Positions 1-12,975 of a stretch of DNA of 64,000 bases are shown one piece after another. This DNA comes from Trichoplax adhaerens. Taxonomy: Eukaryota > Placozoa > Uniplacotomia > Trichoplacea > Trichoplacidae. The notes beneath the pieces were generated by a model. It ran no database searches. It saw only the letters and a program-made list of their open reading frames with translations, and was not told the DNA's origin. The DNA lies in the NCBI RefSeq assembly GCF_000150275.1, contig NW_002060964.1, forward strand, positions 858,975-922,974, given 5' to 3'. Position 1 is the stretch's first letter. The number at the start of each line of letters is the position of its first letter. The position numbers and the translations under genes were made by a program.

Positions 1-2756
1 TACAGGCATTAATCTCGCTATAAAGCTGGTAAGTCTAGTCTCTTCAGTGATATTAATGATAGCTAAGGATTGAATAATCTTAATTATGGCAAAATTATGT
101 TTTAAACGATAAAATACTTACAGTATTACAACCTACTGCCTCTTTGAAGAAATTACTTTAATGAGTATCTTCTATCTATTACATTCTAGGTATTGCCTAT
201 GTTTCAACTATGTGTTTATCTAACTCAGTTGGTGTAGTCGAGAACTCAATGAATTTGGAAGTTGTAGCTGCAATTATGGCGCATGAAATGGGCCATAATT
301 TTGGCATGAATCATGATACGGGCAGAACCTGTTCCTGCCCTTATAAACCAACTGGAGCTACAATATGTATTATGGCAGCGACGTTACGTTCGCCTTACCC
401 GCAATCATTCTCTAGCTGTAGCGTCGCAGACTTGAATAAAAATTTAAATGAAGGACTCGGATCATGTCTGTTTAACGCTCCTACAAAATTATACACAAAT
501 CCAGTTTGTGGAAATGGTTTTAGAGAATCGGGCGAGGAATGTGACTGTGGAAGCGTAACACAGTGTCAGGATCCTTGTTGCAATGCAGCAACATGTAAAC
601 TGCAATCATTTGCTGAATGCGCCTCCGGATCGTGCTGTGCAAATTGTAAATTCAAGGCTAGATCAACGTTATGTCGCAATGTTACGAATGATTGTGATTT
701 ACCAGAATACTGTAGTGGAACATCAGCAGATTGTCCTGTTAATGTCGTCAAGCAATCATCCCTTACATGTGGTAATAGTACCGGTTATTGCTATAATGGA
801 GCATGCGTTACTATCGACGCACAATGTCAAACATTATGGGGTCCTACTGGAAAGAAGGCTCCTCAGCTCTGTTGGGATAGACTCAATGTTGCTGGAAATA
901 AATATGGCTTTTGTAAGAAAACTAGTGCTGGACAGTTTATCGGTTGCACCGCTAGCAATGTTCAATGTGGTAAACTTCATTGCGATACACAAGCCAGTAA
1001 GCCCGCGATCGGTAGTACCTGGAGTTCTGCAACAGCTACATTTACTCAGGTAAGATCGCCTACTTAATGCTACTCGGCAAGTATTACCTCATATACAAAT
1101 ATCGTTAGCTAGGTACTATAACTTGCACCATGATTACATTAGTTTGACCTTAATGTTAACGTTATCTCTGCAAATACTAAATCTCTATTCGGATTTACTA
1201 ATTCTATTATTATAAAGGGTGGAAAGCAAACTATTTGCAGGAGCGCTTCTGTAGACTTAGGCTCGGACATCCCCGATCCAGGGATTGTATTGGACGGAAC
1301 AAAATGTGGAGATAAAAAAATTTGTTTCGATAACGAATGCCGTGATATTTCTAATGTTATTAACGTTAAACAGTGTAACCCTGTTGATTGCTCTAATCAC
1401 GGAGTAAGTAAAAATAATCTAAATTAATCATATTATAATCAGATAATATTCTAAAAATGAAAATAAACAGAGAAAGATAATGATATTAGTTCAGTTCACA
1501 GTAACTTTACTGCATTATTTCTGTTACTAGCTAACTGCTAACGTTGTCAATGTACTGATATCGACCATTTTCTTTACGACCAAAAATGCAGTTAGTTAAG
1601 ATATTGTATGAATTCTTCGTTATAGATTTGCAATAGTAACGGAAACTGTCATTGTGATAATGGTTACGCTCCACCGTCATGTAGTCAACCAGGCAATGGA
1701 GGTAGTATTGATAGTCATGGCCATAGCACTGTACCGACTGCAACTCCAGGTAAGATCGTTCTTAAACAATCTCATGTTTATGTTATACTTACAGCAGTAT
1801 CATATAACTGATAGAGATCGATGGCTATCTTTTCCTTTTCAATACCTTATAGCTTTACTTAGTTTCAGTGATAGTTTTAGTAGTAACAATCAAAATTTCT
1901 TTCCATAATTCTGATAATAGTAACCTTATTAACGTCCCTAATTTATCCATAACGTAGTACCACGATCTGCCAGTTACTTGTTCTTGTCTAGTTTAAGTCT
2001 GATATTGACCTTCAGTAGACAATATTTTTACGACATGTTATAATCTAAATTGATGGGAACTGTATACTAAGATAGAACCTTATAAATTCAAAAATAACAA
2101 TATCACACGTAAAAACGATCAAAATACAATTTCTTGATTCTTCTGCACTAACAGCCACCAGCCAAGCAACTACAAAATTACCCAACACAACTCCAACACA
2201 AACTCCGACTTCAGTCGCTACAACTCCAACTCCGACTTCAGTAGCTACAACTCAAACTCCGACTTTAGGAGCTACAACTCCAGCGCCTGCAACTTCGAAC
2301 TTAGTAACTACCGGTAGGTCTAAATATGTCTCTAGCTATCTCGAGCATAGAACTAGAATGTTAGTCATTTTTAATAGAACTCTTTTATTGTAGTATTTTA
2401 TCTTTAGGCAGTTTTATAGATAAACACCCGTATAGCTTCGACTAGGAGATAATGCCTTTAATTGTATTGCTTGAATTTAATTTTACAGTATTACTTGTAT
2501 AACTTATGTAAATCAAATTTTTACCACCACTAACCGTATCTAATTGCTTTTTCTATATATCTTTTTTCACATTATCATACTAGCATCAACAACTTCAGTC
2601 ACATCTACTATGAATGGAACTACGAACAGTACTAATAGTCCAAATGCTACAGTATCTACAGGAACAGTAGATAATCAAATTTCTGGCGCTTTAGGAAACA
2701 ACTATAACATTCTATATATCTTGTTACTTGTAAAGATTGCTTTTTGGCATTCTTAA
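1..2756 (+). CDS. ADAM metalloprotease-disintegrin, paralogue 1 (3' part, 5' end outside window)
   Basis: Probable cell-surface zinc metalloprotease of the ADAM family, acting as a sheddase or adhesion protein. Exons inferred from splice sites: end of exon 3 (1-28), exon 4 (190-1049), exon 5 (1218-1403), exon 6 (1626-1749), stalk exon 7 (2155-2313), exon 8 (2584-2756, TAA). Exon 4 carries the zinc site [12 protein letters not shown], a Met-turn (CIMAA), a disintegrin domain with the loop CDLPEYC, and the start of the Cys-rich domain. Exon 6 is EGF-like ([18 protein letters not shown]). Exon 7 is a short Thr/Pro-rich stalk of about 52 residues without the large repeat of paralogue 2. The last exon ends in a hydrophobic tail ([15 protein letters not shown]) directly before the stop, with no cytoplasmic domain, so a GPI signal is likely. 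Compared with paralogue 2, one A is missing near base 19, which would shift the frame into exon 4. The gene may therefore be broken, but the upstream frame is not visible. Confidence 0.85.
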
Positions 2757-3088
2757 ACGATTTTTCTAACACTAACTGTGTTCGGTTTATCTATAACATA
2801 CGATTTATTTGTCAAAAACATAGCAAATGTTTATTTTCGATTTTTAGGTAATTTATTGCAATTGCTTTACCGTGAGGGATTATTATTACACTGTCATCAT
2901 TTAATCATCGCTTAATTAGAAATTTATCCGTATTCGTGTTATACAGTAATCATTTTACTTCATCAAGGAAATTTTGTAATATTCATTTCGTTTCATATCA
3001 ATATGCTAACTACTAACCGCTGATTACATATCGTTAATTTCGTAAGAAAAAGCTTAAAAATACATATTTATTTGCATGCTTATCATTT

Positions 3089-3094
3089 AATAAA
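3089..3094 (+). promoter_or_regulatory. candidate poly(A) signal of ADAM paralogue 1
   Basis: An AATAAA hexamer lies about 330 bases after the stop codon, in a block almost identical to the region downstream of paralogue 2. It is the first good hexamer in the 3' flank. This is inferred from motif and position only. Confidence 0.4.
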
Positions 3095-6000
3095 ATTATT
3101 GTCGCTTGTTTTCTTCACTACGAGAAATATTTAGTAAATGCAGTATGTTATTCATTAAATATTTACCGCGGTTTAGTTCCAGAAACAATCAAATACGAGA
3201 AAACATTACATCTGCACATAAGAATATCGAATTTCACCTAGATAAAGGCGATAATATCCACCTACTACTGAAAGTAACATCTAGTCGTCCCTGCAAATTC
3301 AGCCAAGAATTGAATGTCGTTTCGTTAAATTATTTAGCCTGAAATACAAACTATATCATTAATGAAAAACTATTAAGATTAAATTTAAAGAAAGCTGTAA
3401 AATTCTGCTGCTGACCTATAAACTTAACTAATTTTCTATACTTCATTATTTTAATATACTGCATAGTGAAACGTAGAAGATTAAGCTTAGAAAATGATAA
3501 GAAATTTATGATCACGTTAAATATTATAGAAATACGTCATTAGCCTAAAATTAAAACTTACAAGATCAGAGAATTGCATTTGACAAAAATTTTAAAGCTC
3601 ATCCAAGTTTACGCGTGTTAGAACTTCCCTCTCTTACCAACGATACTGCATATTCGTTGCGTTGCTGACGAATTATGGCTCTTAATGTTATTTTTTAACC
3701 ATACAAATCTGTAAGGGTTCTAGTTACTATTAACCTAACATTACAAATTTCCTATTATATTTTACGATTTTATTCGAGTATGAGGTTGAGAACGCTATCA
3801 GCTGATAGTAAAACAGCAGTAACCGTGCTTCTAAAGTTGCGTAGCTCATGCAGTAACACTGTACTGTACTTTAACTGTCTTAAAGCTAAAGCAATACGAC
3901 TACTATAACTGAACCATTTTAAGAACTTTTAACAAGTTATAAAATTTGTTTTATACTAGGACAGTTGTAGCAGCATAGAGAATACACTGTATACTTTACA
4001 GTATATACCAAATAGATTGAAATAAGCCTTTACCTTGAAACTGGCTTTAACTGCAAAATGATAGCTCGTTATTGTGGCCTATCGTCTATATTGCTAACTG
4101 AAAAATTGCAAACTTCGATTATCGACATGAATTTTAGGCGAAATTATTCCATTCCATTAACCCTTTAACGTCGCATAAATTTTGTAATCTATTATGATCA
4201 ACAACAGTATATCAAGTTAAGCTCATAACAAAAATAAATCAAATTGCTTCTGAAAATCTACCAAATACAATTCTGTTGAAGTAAAGGCAACATATCAATG
4301 TTGAACGACTTGGATCGATTTTATCACTTCTGGGAATAAAAGAAATTGATTCTAATTAAATTGATCTTAGCATTATCATTACGTGTGAATGATTATATTC
4401 GTATTATAATTATAATTTATTCTTAGTTATTATCTGCTATACCAGCCCCGCATTGTATCCAGTAAAAGAGAATGGATTGAAATCATAAACCATCATTGCT
4501 TATAGGCTAGTCAAAGTACTAGTAAATAATCACGATTAATTAGGTTGTATAAAATAGTTAACGAAATAATATCTAGTCCTTAAAAAATATACTAATCCTC
4601 TTCGTCTGAATATTTTTATTAGCCCAAAATTCAATTAATTGATAGACATTTAAATAAATTAAAGGAAGTCTGCCATTCTCAAAAGCAATTAGACCCACCA
4701 CTGTTATTCAATTCACGTCAAATTCTTACCCAAAATGTATTTATATTTTACAGAACAATAGCATTCATTTAGATGCTGACAGAGATATCAACATAAAGGT
4801 ATGACTATCGAAACAATTTAAACCGCAAATTAAGAAGTCTACGTATGTCTCATCTGTACTGACATAAATGAACACTTGGAGGTGTGTTTTTAAATAATAT
4901 TGCAACTGGATTGAACGAGACTCGGATTCTAGCTAAGATAATTTTAAAATTATAGATTTATCAAAAAATCTTCCTAATTATACACTCCTCGATAAGAAGA
5001 TTTTTAAAGCATAACGTTCTCACTCCGATATTAAGAAGCTATTGACAACGAAAATATTGCTTCCTGTACATGCAATAATTTAAAATATACAGTCAGTACG
5101 TATGGTTATCATAAAAATCGATCATATTCTATAGTACGTAGAGTTGCTTACTATAAAATTACTTACTTCCATAAGAGTACTGTACAGCATGCCATTATTC
5201 TATCAAAGTAATCAAAATACAGTACCAAGGACTACTAATACTAATAGTGCTCTACTATAAAGCTGACTTAGAAAGTAAACACTTTCGTAAGATCTATTTA
5301 TGAGTACAAATGAACAAAAATTCTATTTTAGTGCACCTACATGTAGTAAAGCATCCCATACATCAAAATATTATATCAAGGACAACAATTTTTATTGAAG
5401 TAATCTAATCGCTTCGCCTATACGGACATGAATCAGTGATATAAACAGTCCTATCGAAAACTTATCCGTATCATCTAGATCTTGAAGTGTTGGTAAAAAT
5501 TGATCATAACAATACTGCTTCGAGATTTATTCAATTATAACAATATTATTAAACTAATAACGTATATATATGATGTAAATCAGCAGCTTTATTGCTTTTT
5601 CATCCAATGCTTTGTTCCGGCGTAATTCCGTCGCTATAGAATAGTTCAATGACCTGACTCTCTGCAAGTAAATAATACCCTTTCGAGTTGTTTGCTTCTA
5701 TCTTTTGTGTTCTCTTTCTATCTTTTATTTGACGCTTTGGCGAATAAAAATAATCGCAGACTCAGCCTACAAGTACCGTAATAATTGCCTTAAGCATTAA
5801 TTCCTGCAATGCGTGTTCTTATCGTACTATATTCGGGTAGTGCCCCTCAACACTTTGCATTACTGTTTGATCTTTAATTCTTCTAGGATAATTAAAAGCT
5901 ATAATCAGGTTGTCAAACGATTACTTGCCTTGATTGTATACATTCGTTATACGTGCCATTACTGAGATCGCAAGGGAAAATTGGGTGCAAGTGCATTCAA

Positions 6001-6334
6001 CACGCCATAGGTAGGATAAAATTATCTTGTGTAATATATCCTGTGATTTTAAAGTATACAAAAGATCGTAATCAGCTTACTCGTAAACAGATATTCGTGT
6101 GTTTGTTTGAAATTTACTTCTACACAATTTAAGCAATGATACAAGTAGCCGAGTTTTCTGTTGAAAAATAGACTAGAAATACAACGTCCTCCCTAATTTT
6201 TTAATAAAACCCAGATTCCAGAATCAGTTTCTATTTAGAATTGAATTATTCGATATGAATTGTTCATTTAACTGCATATGTATAGACAGACTAAACGATA
6301 AAATGTATCTATGTTTAGCGTACTAGGATTAGCG
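3095..6334. other. intergenic region between ADAM paralogues 1 and 2
   Basis: No gene was recognised here. Bases up to about 3640 are still nearly identical to the 3' flank of paralogue 2 (to about 13533), after which similarity drops sharply to patchy. The part at 4671-4790 matches the unit that is present three times at 14381-14722. The stretch from about 5540 to 6334 resembles the 5' flank of paralogue 3 (about 15360-16200) and so probably holds the shared paralogue promoter. No clear TATA box could be defined. Confidence 0.6.
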
Positions 6335-9300
6335 ATGGTCACTCTAGGAAGCAGTAAAACACGGAGCAAGAGCTATTCTCGCTGGCTAACTGTTGCTTTG
6401 TCCTTGATATTGTTAAATACTCTGACCGACGCTAACTTAACCAAGGAACAAAAACAGCAACTACCTCATGGACTTCGTAGTTATCATTTATTTAAACCCG
6501 AAATAACTATTAAAGGAGAAAAATATCAGTGGCCAATTGTATCGTCAACTGCATCAGTCGATATAAATCTAAATGGTGAAAAGCTAACGTTAGATTTACA
6601 GCGTAACGATGGACTAGTCGATCGCTATTTTCATCATACCTATCAAGTTAATGGTCAAATGCGTCGCCAACGAGGCTTAACACAACCATTTTGCTACTAT
6701 CACGGTCGAATTCGCCAAACTGCAAACGCTAAGGTAAGGCTAATGACCTTGACTGTAACTGTATAAGCAGCACGCCACAATTACTAATGTCTATAACTCA
6801 ACTAAATATCCAGTTCATGGATTACCATTAAAGTAACTATTTTACAAGTTACAAACCTACAGAAAGTAACATATTAAACTTTTATGATACTTCACATTCA
6901 TATTACGGTTTATGGATATAGTTACAGTATCCTTAAAAGAAAATAATAAAAGTAAGAATCGAAAATTTCTTTATAAAAGGGAAGATATCTCCATCCATCT
7001 TCCCTTAAATTAAATCGTATAAAAATTAACCAATCACTCTCATATAGTTTCGCCCATAATACAAATAGGTTACCTGTAATACAATAACATAAATGTACCG
7101 TAATTCAATAGCGGATAATACATCGGCTTCACCAGATTGAACAATGTACATAATGCGTTAGATATTGTCTTACATGAATATTAATAAAACTCATTTTTTT
7201 GCAGCTCATGAGTCGTATGATTGAGTTAAAGAAGTCTTTACTTAAAAACTCGCTATTGTAGACGTAGAAATCATTTTGCTATCAACGATTACATTTTTAC
7301 GAGTTAAACCTTAGTCCTAAGCTGTAATTATCATGATAACTAGCTCATAGTATTGCACTATTCGATTAAGATATATTGTGTATTCGTATGATAATTAATC
7401 TTATACACTTAATAGACTAATGGACTAATTTGTTTGCCATCTATCGCCGTTATCGTTAAATTAGGATTCACTAGATAACGTGGCTGTCGCCGCTTGTCGC
7501 GGTATTAAAGGAAGATTTCACTATCGTGGTCATGATTACGCTATAATGCCTCTCGACGATCAACTGCACGCTACCTATCGTATCAAAGATCTAGAAGATC
7601 AAAGTAGTAATCACCTTAAGGAATATCACTGTGCTAGTGAAATCCCAGAATTAAATCCGAAAGTTGAGAAATTGCTTGAAGATAGAAAAGTATTACATCT
7701 ACGTCGTCGGCGCAATGTTATCAATGAAACCAAGTATGTCGAATTAGTATTAGTAAACGATAAGCGATCATTCGATCTCTTAAATGGCAATTTAACCGCT
7801 ATAGAAAGTCATTCTATTCAGGTTAGTGCATAAAATCAATATTTGATATTAATTAATAATTGCCTAACTCCGTACAATCTCATAATTTTCATTACAATTT
7901 TACCTGTTACGCTCACTAAACAACCGCCACACGGTAATGCACTGTGATGTATAGGTATAAGTTAATGAAGTAGTTACTATCGTACACAGAACGTATGTTG
8001 TACAACATTCATGGTAATATTACAATTTTCGCGACTACTGTACTTATTCGAGCATTTATTCAATAGTGGGCCAGCTTCGCAAAAGGGATTGTCCTATCAG
8101 GCGTGATTAACATAACGCCGCATAAATAATGAGCGTTAATCACTAAACAATAGTAAAATTCTATACAATAAATGTACATTATATCGATTGATTATAGCGC
8201 TAACAAGCACTACAATAACTACTAATTAAAATTAATAAAATCACTCTATGTTGCAGTATGTTGATATATTCATTACATATGGTAGGAAAAGTAATTTGAA
8301 TTTTTACACGTTTCGTGTCTTGTAAACTAGTTCGATACCCTGTAAGTGCCAAACTATACAATATTTTAGACATCTTCTGTAAAGTAGCAGCATAATTAGG
8401 TTTTGGTAGGGTATAATTTGAGATTGTCCAACAACAAGGTAGAGCCTATTATGGTTAAGGAATGTAGTCACAGAGCAACTATCAATGGCAATTACTACAA
8501 ATCGCATGTTATCTTTCGCAGTGTTAAGATATTATTTTCATATTCGCAAAGAGTCATGATAAACCAGCTCTTCTATCAAGTGTACCATAAAATATAGAGT
8601 ATCTATCGTAATAGAAACTATGATTATTGTGAACATCTGTTGGTTTCCAGTAGCCTTTAAAAATAGATTGTAAGAATGTGACAGCTCTATTTTGCATAAA
8701 CCTAGGTCGCTAATAACGTCGATTTAAGATATAAGTCAATCAACATACGCGTTGCTCTGATGAGTTTAGTTACGTGGTCCCAAGCTGATCAAATGCTGGT
8801 TACAACAGATGGCTCTGCTACTTTAACTAGGTTCGCTAATTACTCAAATTTGGTTTTGAAGAAATCAAATCCGTATGACAACGCACAATTACTTACAGGC
8901 ATTAATCTCGCTAATAAAGCTGGTAAGTCTAGTCTCTTCAGTGATATTAATGATAGCTAAGGATTAAATAATCTTAATTATGGCAAAATTATGTTTTAAA
9001 CGATAAAATACTTACAGTATTACAACCTACTGCCTCTTTGAAGAAATTACTTTAATGAGTATCTTCTATCTATTACAATCTAGGTATTGCCTATGTTTCA
9101 ACTATGTGTTTATCTAACTCAGTTGGTGTAGTCGAGAACTCAATGAATTTGGAAGTTGTAGCTGCAATTATGGCGCATGAAATGGGCCATAATTTTGGCA
9201 TGAATCATGATACGGGCAGAACCTGTTCCTGCCCTTATAAACCAACTGGAGCTACAATATGTATTATGGCAGCGACGTTACGTTCGCCTTACCCGCAATC

Positions 9301-12300
9301 ATTCTCTAGCTGTAGCGTCGCAGACTTGAATAAAAATTTAAATGAAGGACTCGGATCATGTCTGTTTAACGCTCCTACAAAATTATACACAAATCCAGTT
9401 TGTGGAAATGGTTTTAGAGAATCGGGCGAGGAATGTGACTGCGGAAGCGTAGCACAGTGTCAGGATCCTTGTTGCAATGCAGCAACATGTAAACTGCAAT
9501 CGTTTGCTGAATGCGCCTCCGGATCGTGCTGTGCAAATTGTAAATTCAAGGCTAGATCAACGCTATGCCGCAATGTTACGAATGATTGTGATTTACCAGA
9601 ATACTGTAGTGGAACATCAGCAGATTGTCCTGTTAATGTCGTCAAGCAATCATCGCTTACATGTGGTAATGGTGCCGGTTATTGCTATAATGGAGCATGC
9701 GTTACTATCGACGCACAATGTCAAACATTATGGGGTTCCACTGGAAAGAAGGCTCCTCAGCTCTGTTGGGATAGACTCAATGTTGCTGGAAATAAATATG
9801 GCTTTTGTAAGAAAACTAGTGCTGGACAGTTTATCGGTTGCACCGCAAGCAATGTTCAATGTGGTAAACTTCATTGCGATACACAAGCCAGTAAGCCCGC
9901 GATCGGTAGTACCTGGAGTTCTGCAACAGTTACATTTACTCAGGTAAGATCGCCTACTTAATGCTACTCGGCAAGTATTACCTCATATACAAATATCGTT
10001 AGCTAGGTACTATAACTTGCGCCATGATTACATTAGTTTGACCTTAATGTTAACGTTACCTCTGCAAATACTAAATCTCTATTCGGATTTACTAATTCTA
10101 TTATTATAAAGGGTGGACAGCAAACTATTTGCAAGAGCGCTTCTGTAGACTTAGGCTCGGACATCCCCGATCCAGGGATTGTATTGGACGGAACAAAATG
10201 TGGAGATAAAAAAATTTGTTTCGATAACGAATGCCGAAATATTTCTTCCGTCATCAACGTTAAACAGTGTAACCCTGTTGATTGCTCTAATCACGGAGTA
10301 AGTAAAAAATAATCTAAATTAATCATATTATAATCAGATAATATTCTAAAAATGAAAATGAACAGAGAAAGATAATGATATTACTTCAGTTCACAGTAAC
10401 TCAGCTGCATTATTTCTGATACTAGCTGACAGCTAACGTTGTCAATGTACTGATATCGACCATTTTCTTTACGACCAAAAATGCAGTTAGTTAAGATATT
10501 GTATGAATTCTTCGTTATAGATTTGCAATAGTAACGGAAACTGTCATTGTGATAATGGTTACGCTCCACCGTCATGTAGTCAACCAGGCAATGGAGGCAG
10601 TATTGATAGTCATGGCCATAGCACTGTACCGACTGCAACTCTAGGTAAGATCGTTCTTAAACAATCTCATGTTTATGTTATACTTACAGCAGTATCATAT
10701 AACTGATAGAGATCGATGGCTATCTTTTCCTTTTCAATACCTTATAGCTTTACTTAGTTTCAGTGATAGTTTTAGTAGTAACAATCAAAATTTCTTTCCA
10801 TAATTCTGATAATAGTAACCTTATTAACGTCCCTAATTTATCCATAACGTAGTACCACGATCTGCCAGTTACTTGTTCTTGTCTAGTTTAAGTCTGATAT
10901 TGACCTTCAGTAGACAATATTTTTACGACATATTACAATCTAAATTGATGGCAACTGTATACCAAGATAGAACCTTATAAATTCAAAAAAATAACAATAT
11001 CACACGTAAAAGCGATCAAAATACAATTTCTTGATTCTTCTGCACTAACAGCCACCAGCCAAGCAACTACAAAATTACCCAACACAACTCCAACACAAAC
11101 TCCGACTTCAGTCGCTACAACTCCAACTCCGACTTCAGTAGCTACAACTCAAACTCCGACTTTAGGAGCTACAACTCAAGCTACAACTCAAGCTACAACT
11201 CAAGCTACAACTCAAGCTACGACTCAAGCTACAACTCAAGCTACAACTCAAGCTACAACTCAAGCTACAACTCAAGCTACAACTCAAGCTACAACTCAAG
11301 CTACGACTCAAGCTACAACTCAAGCTACAACTCAAGCTACAACTCAAGCTACGACTCAAGCTACGACTCAAGCTACGACTCAAGCTACGACTCAAGCTAC
11401 GACTCAAGCTACTACTCAAGCTACAACTCAAGCTACAACTCAAGCTACAACTCTAGCTACAACTCTAGCTACAACTCTAGCTACAACTCTAGCTACAACT
11501 CAAGCTACTACTCAAGCTACAACTCAAGCTACGACTCAAGCTACGACTCAAGCTACGACTCAAGCTACGACTCAAGCTACGACTCAAGCTACTACTCAAG
11601 CTACTACTCAAGCTACAACTCAAACTACAACTCAAGCTACTACTCAAGCTACTACTCAAGCTACAACTCAAGCTACAACTCAAGCTACAACTCTAGCTAC
11701 AACTCTAGCTACAAATCAAACTCCGACTTCAGGAGCTACAACTCAAACTACGACATCAGGAGCTTCTACTCAAACTTCGACTTCAGGAGCTACAACTCAA
11801 ACTACGGCCTCAGAGGCTACAACTCAAACTACGACTTTAGGAGCTACAGCTCAAGCTACAACTCAAGCTTCGACTTCAGAAGCTACAACTCAAACTCCAC
11901 TTCAGGAACTACAACTCAAACTACGACCTCAGGAGCTACAACTCAAACTCCGACTTCCGGAGCTACAACCCAAACTTTGACTTCAGGAGCTACAACTCAA
12001 GCTCCAACTTTGGGAACTACAACTCAAACTACGACCTCAGGAGCTACAACTCAAACTCCGACTTCTGGAGCCACAACTCAAACTTCGACTCCAGGAGCTA
12101 CAACTCAAACTCTGACTTCTGGAGCCACAACTCAAACTTCAACTCCAGGAGCTACAACTCCAGCGCCTGCAACTTCGAACTCAGCAACTACGGGTAGGTC
12201 TAAGTAACTGTTTCTAGCTGTCTCCAGAATAGAACTAGAATGTTAGTCATAGTATTCTTTTATTGTAGTATTTTATCTTTAGACAGTTTTATACGAGTAT

Positions 12301-12638
12301 ATAAAACATTCGCGCTGCTTAGAGTAGGAGATTATATCCTTAATTGTATTGCTTGAATTTAATTTTACAGTATTACTTGTATAACTTATGTAAATCAAAT
12401 TTTTTCTACCAGTAACTGTATCTAATTGCTTTTTCTATATATCTTTTTTCACATTATCATACTAGCATCAACAACTTCAGTCACATCTACTATGAATGGA
12501 ACTACGAACAGTACTAATAGTCCAAATGCTACAGTATCTACAGGAACAGTAGATAATCAAATTTCTGGCGCTTTAGGAAACAACTATAACATTCTATATA
12601 TCTTGTTACTTGTAAAGATTGCTTTTTGGCATTCTTAA
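6335..12638 (+). CDS. ADAM metalloprotease-disintegrin, paralogue 2 (minisatellite stalk; 1-base slip in stalk exon)
   Basis: Predicted secretory-pathway zinc metalloprotease. Exons: 6335-6733 (signal peptide [17 protein letters not shown], prodomain), 7465-7821 (prodomain, furin-like RRRR, start of protease [13 protein letters not shown]), 8706-8922, 9084-9943 ([12 protein letters not shown] zinc site, disintegrin, Cys-rich), 10112-10297, 10521-10644 (EGF-like), 11052-12193 (stalk), 12466-12638 (hydrophobic GPI-like tail, TAA). Phases agree at all joins. The in-frame ATG at 6311 would add eight residues, but only the ATG at 6335 is conserved in paralogue 3. The stalk exon holds about 45 copies of a 12-base unit coding for Ala-Thr-Thr-Gln, then 27-base units. 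A G is missing near 11899 (CTCCACTTC where neighbouring units have CTCCGACTTC). The frame would then end at TGA 11978-11980, giving about 1023 residues and losing the anchor. This may be a real allele or a sequencing error in the repeat. EGF and disintegrin parts look meltrin-like (ADAM9/12/19). Confidence 0.9.
11168..11719 (+). repeat. 12-base coding minisatellite (Ala-Thr-Thr-Gln)n in the ADAM stalk
   Basis: About 45-46 head-to-tail copies of GCTACAACTCAA and one-base variants (ACGACT, ACTACT, CTA for CAA) run in one frame. The variants form blocks of identical neighbours, which indicates repeated local duplication. The peptide is a Thr-dense, probably O-glycosylated mucin-like spacer between the EGF-like domain and the membrane tail. 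Paralogue 1 has only one comparable unit at this place. Confidence 0.97.
11732..12166 (+). repeat. 27-base coding repeat (Gly-Ala-Thr-Thr-Gln-Thr-x-Thr-Ser)n in the ADAM stalk
   Basis: About fifteen units of nine codons start with GGA at 11732, 11759, 11786 and so on. The spacing is interrupted by one extra 12-base unit (11840 to 11879) and by one 26-base unit (11879 to 11905) whose missing base causes the frameshift. The first unit type is also seen in the stalk of paralogue 1 (about 2190-2280), so this is the ancestral stalk module and the 12-base array is a later insertion in it. Confidence 0.9.
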
Positions 12639-12969
12639 ACGATTTCTCTAACACTAACTGTGTTCGGTTTATCTATAACATACGATTTATTTGTCAAAAA
12701 CATAGCAAATGTTTATTTTCGATTTTTAGGTAATTTATTGCAATTGCTTTACCGTCAGGGATTATTATTACACTGTCATCATTTAATCATCGCTTAATTA
12801 GAAATTTATCCGTATTCGCCTTATACAGTAATCATTTTACTTCATCAAGGAAATTTTGTAATATTCATTTCGTTTCATATCAATATGTTAACTACTAACC
12901 GCTGATTACATATCGTTGATTTCGTAAGAAAAAGCTTAAAATACATATTTATTTGCATGCTTATCATTT

Positions 12970-12975
12970 AATAAA
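12970..12975 (+). promoter_or_regulatory. candidate poly(A) signal of ADAM paralogue 2
   Basis: AATAAA about 332 bases after the stop, at the same place as in the near-identical 3' flank of paralogue 1. Inferred from motif and position. Confidence 0.4.

Noticed and set aside
566..1053. Additional open frames overlapping the disintegrin exon on both strands, repeated in paralogues 2 and 3
   Set aside because: They are other-frame shadows of exon 4; only the frame with the HExxHxxGxxH, disintegrin and Cys-rich motifs fits the splice phases.
11162..11683. Long minus-strand frames composed of Ser-Leu-Ser-Cys/Arg repeats
   Set aside because: They are the antisense reading of the 12-base minisatellite in the plus-strand stalk exon and have no independent gene signals.
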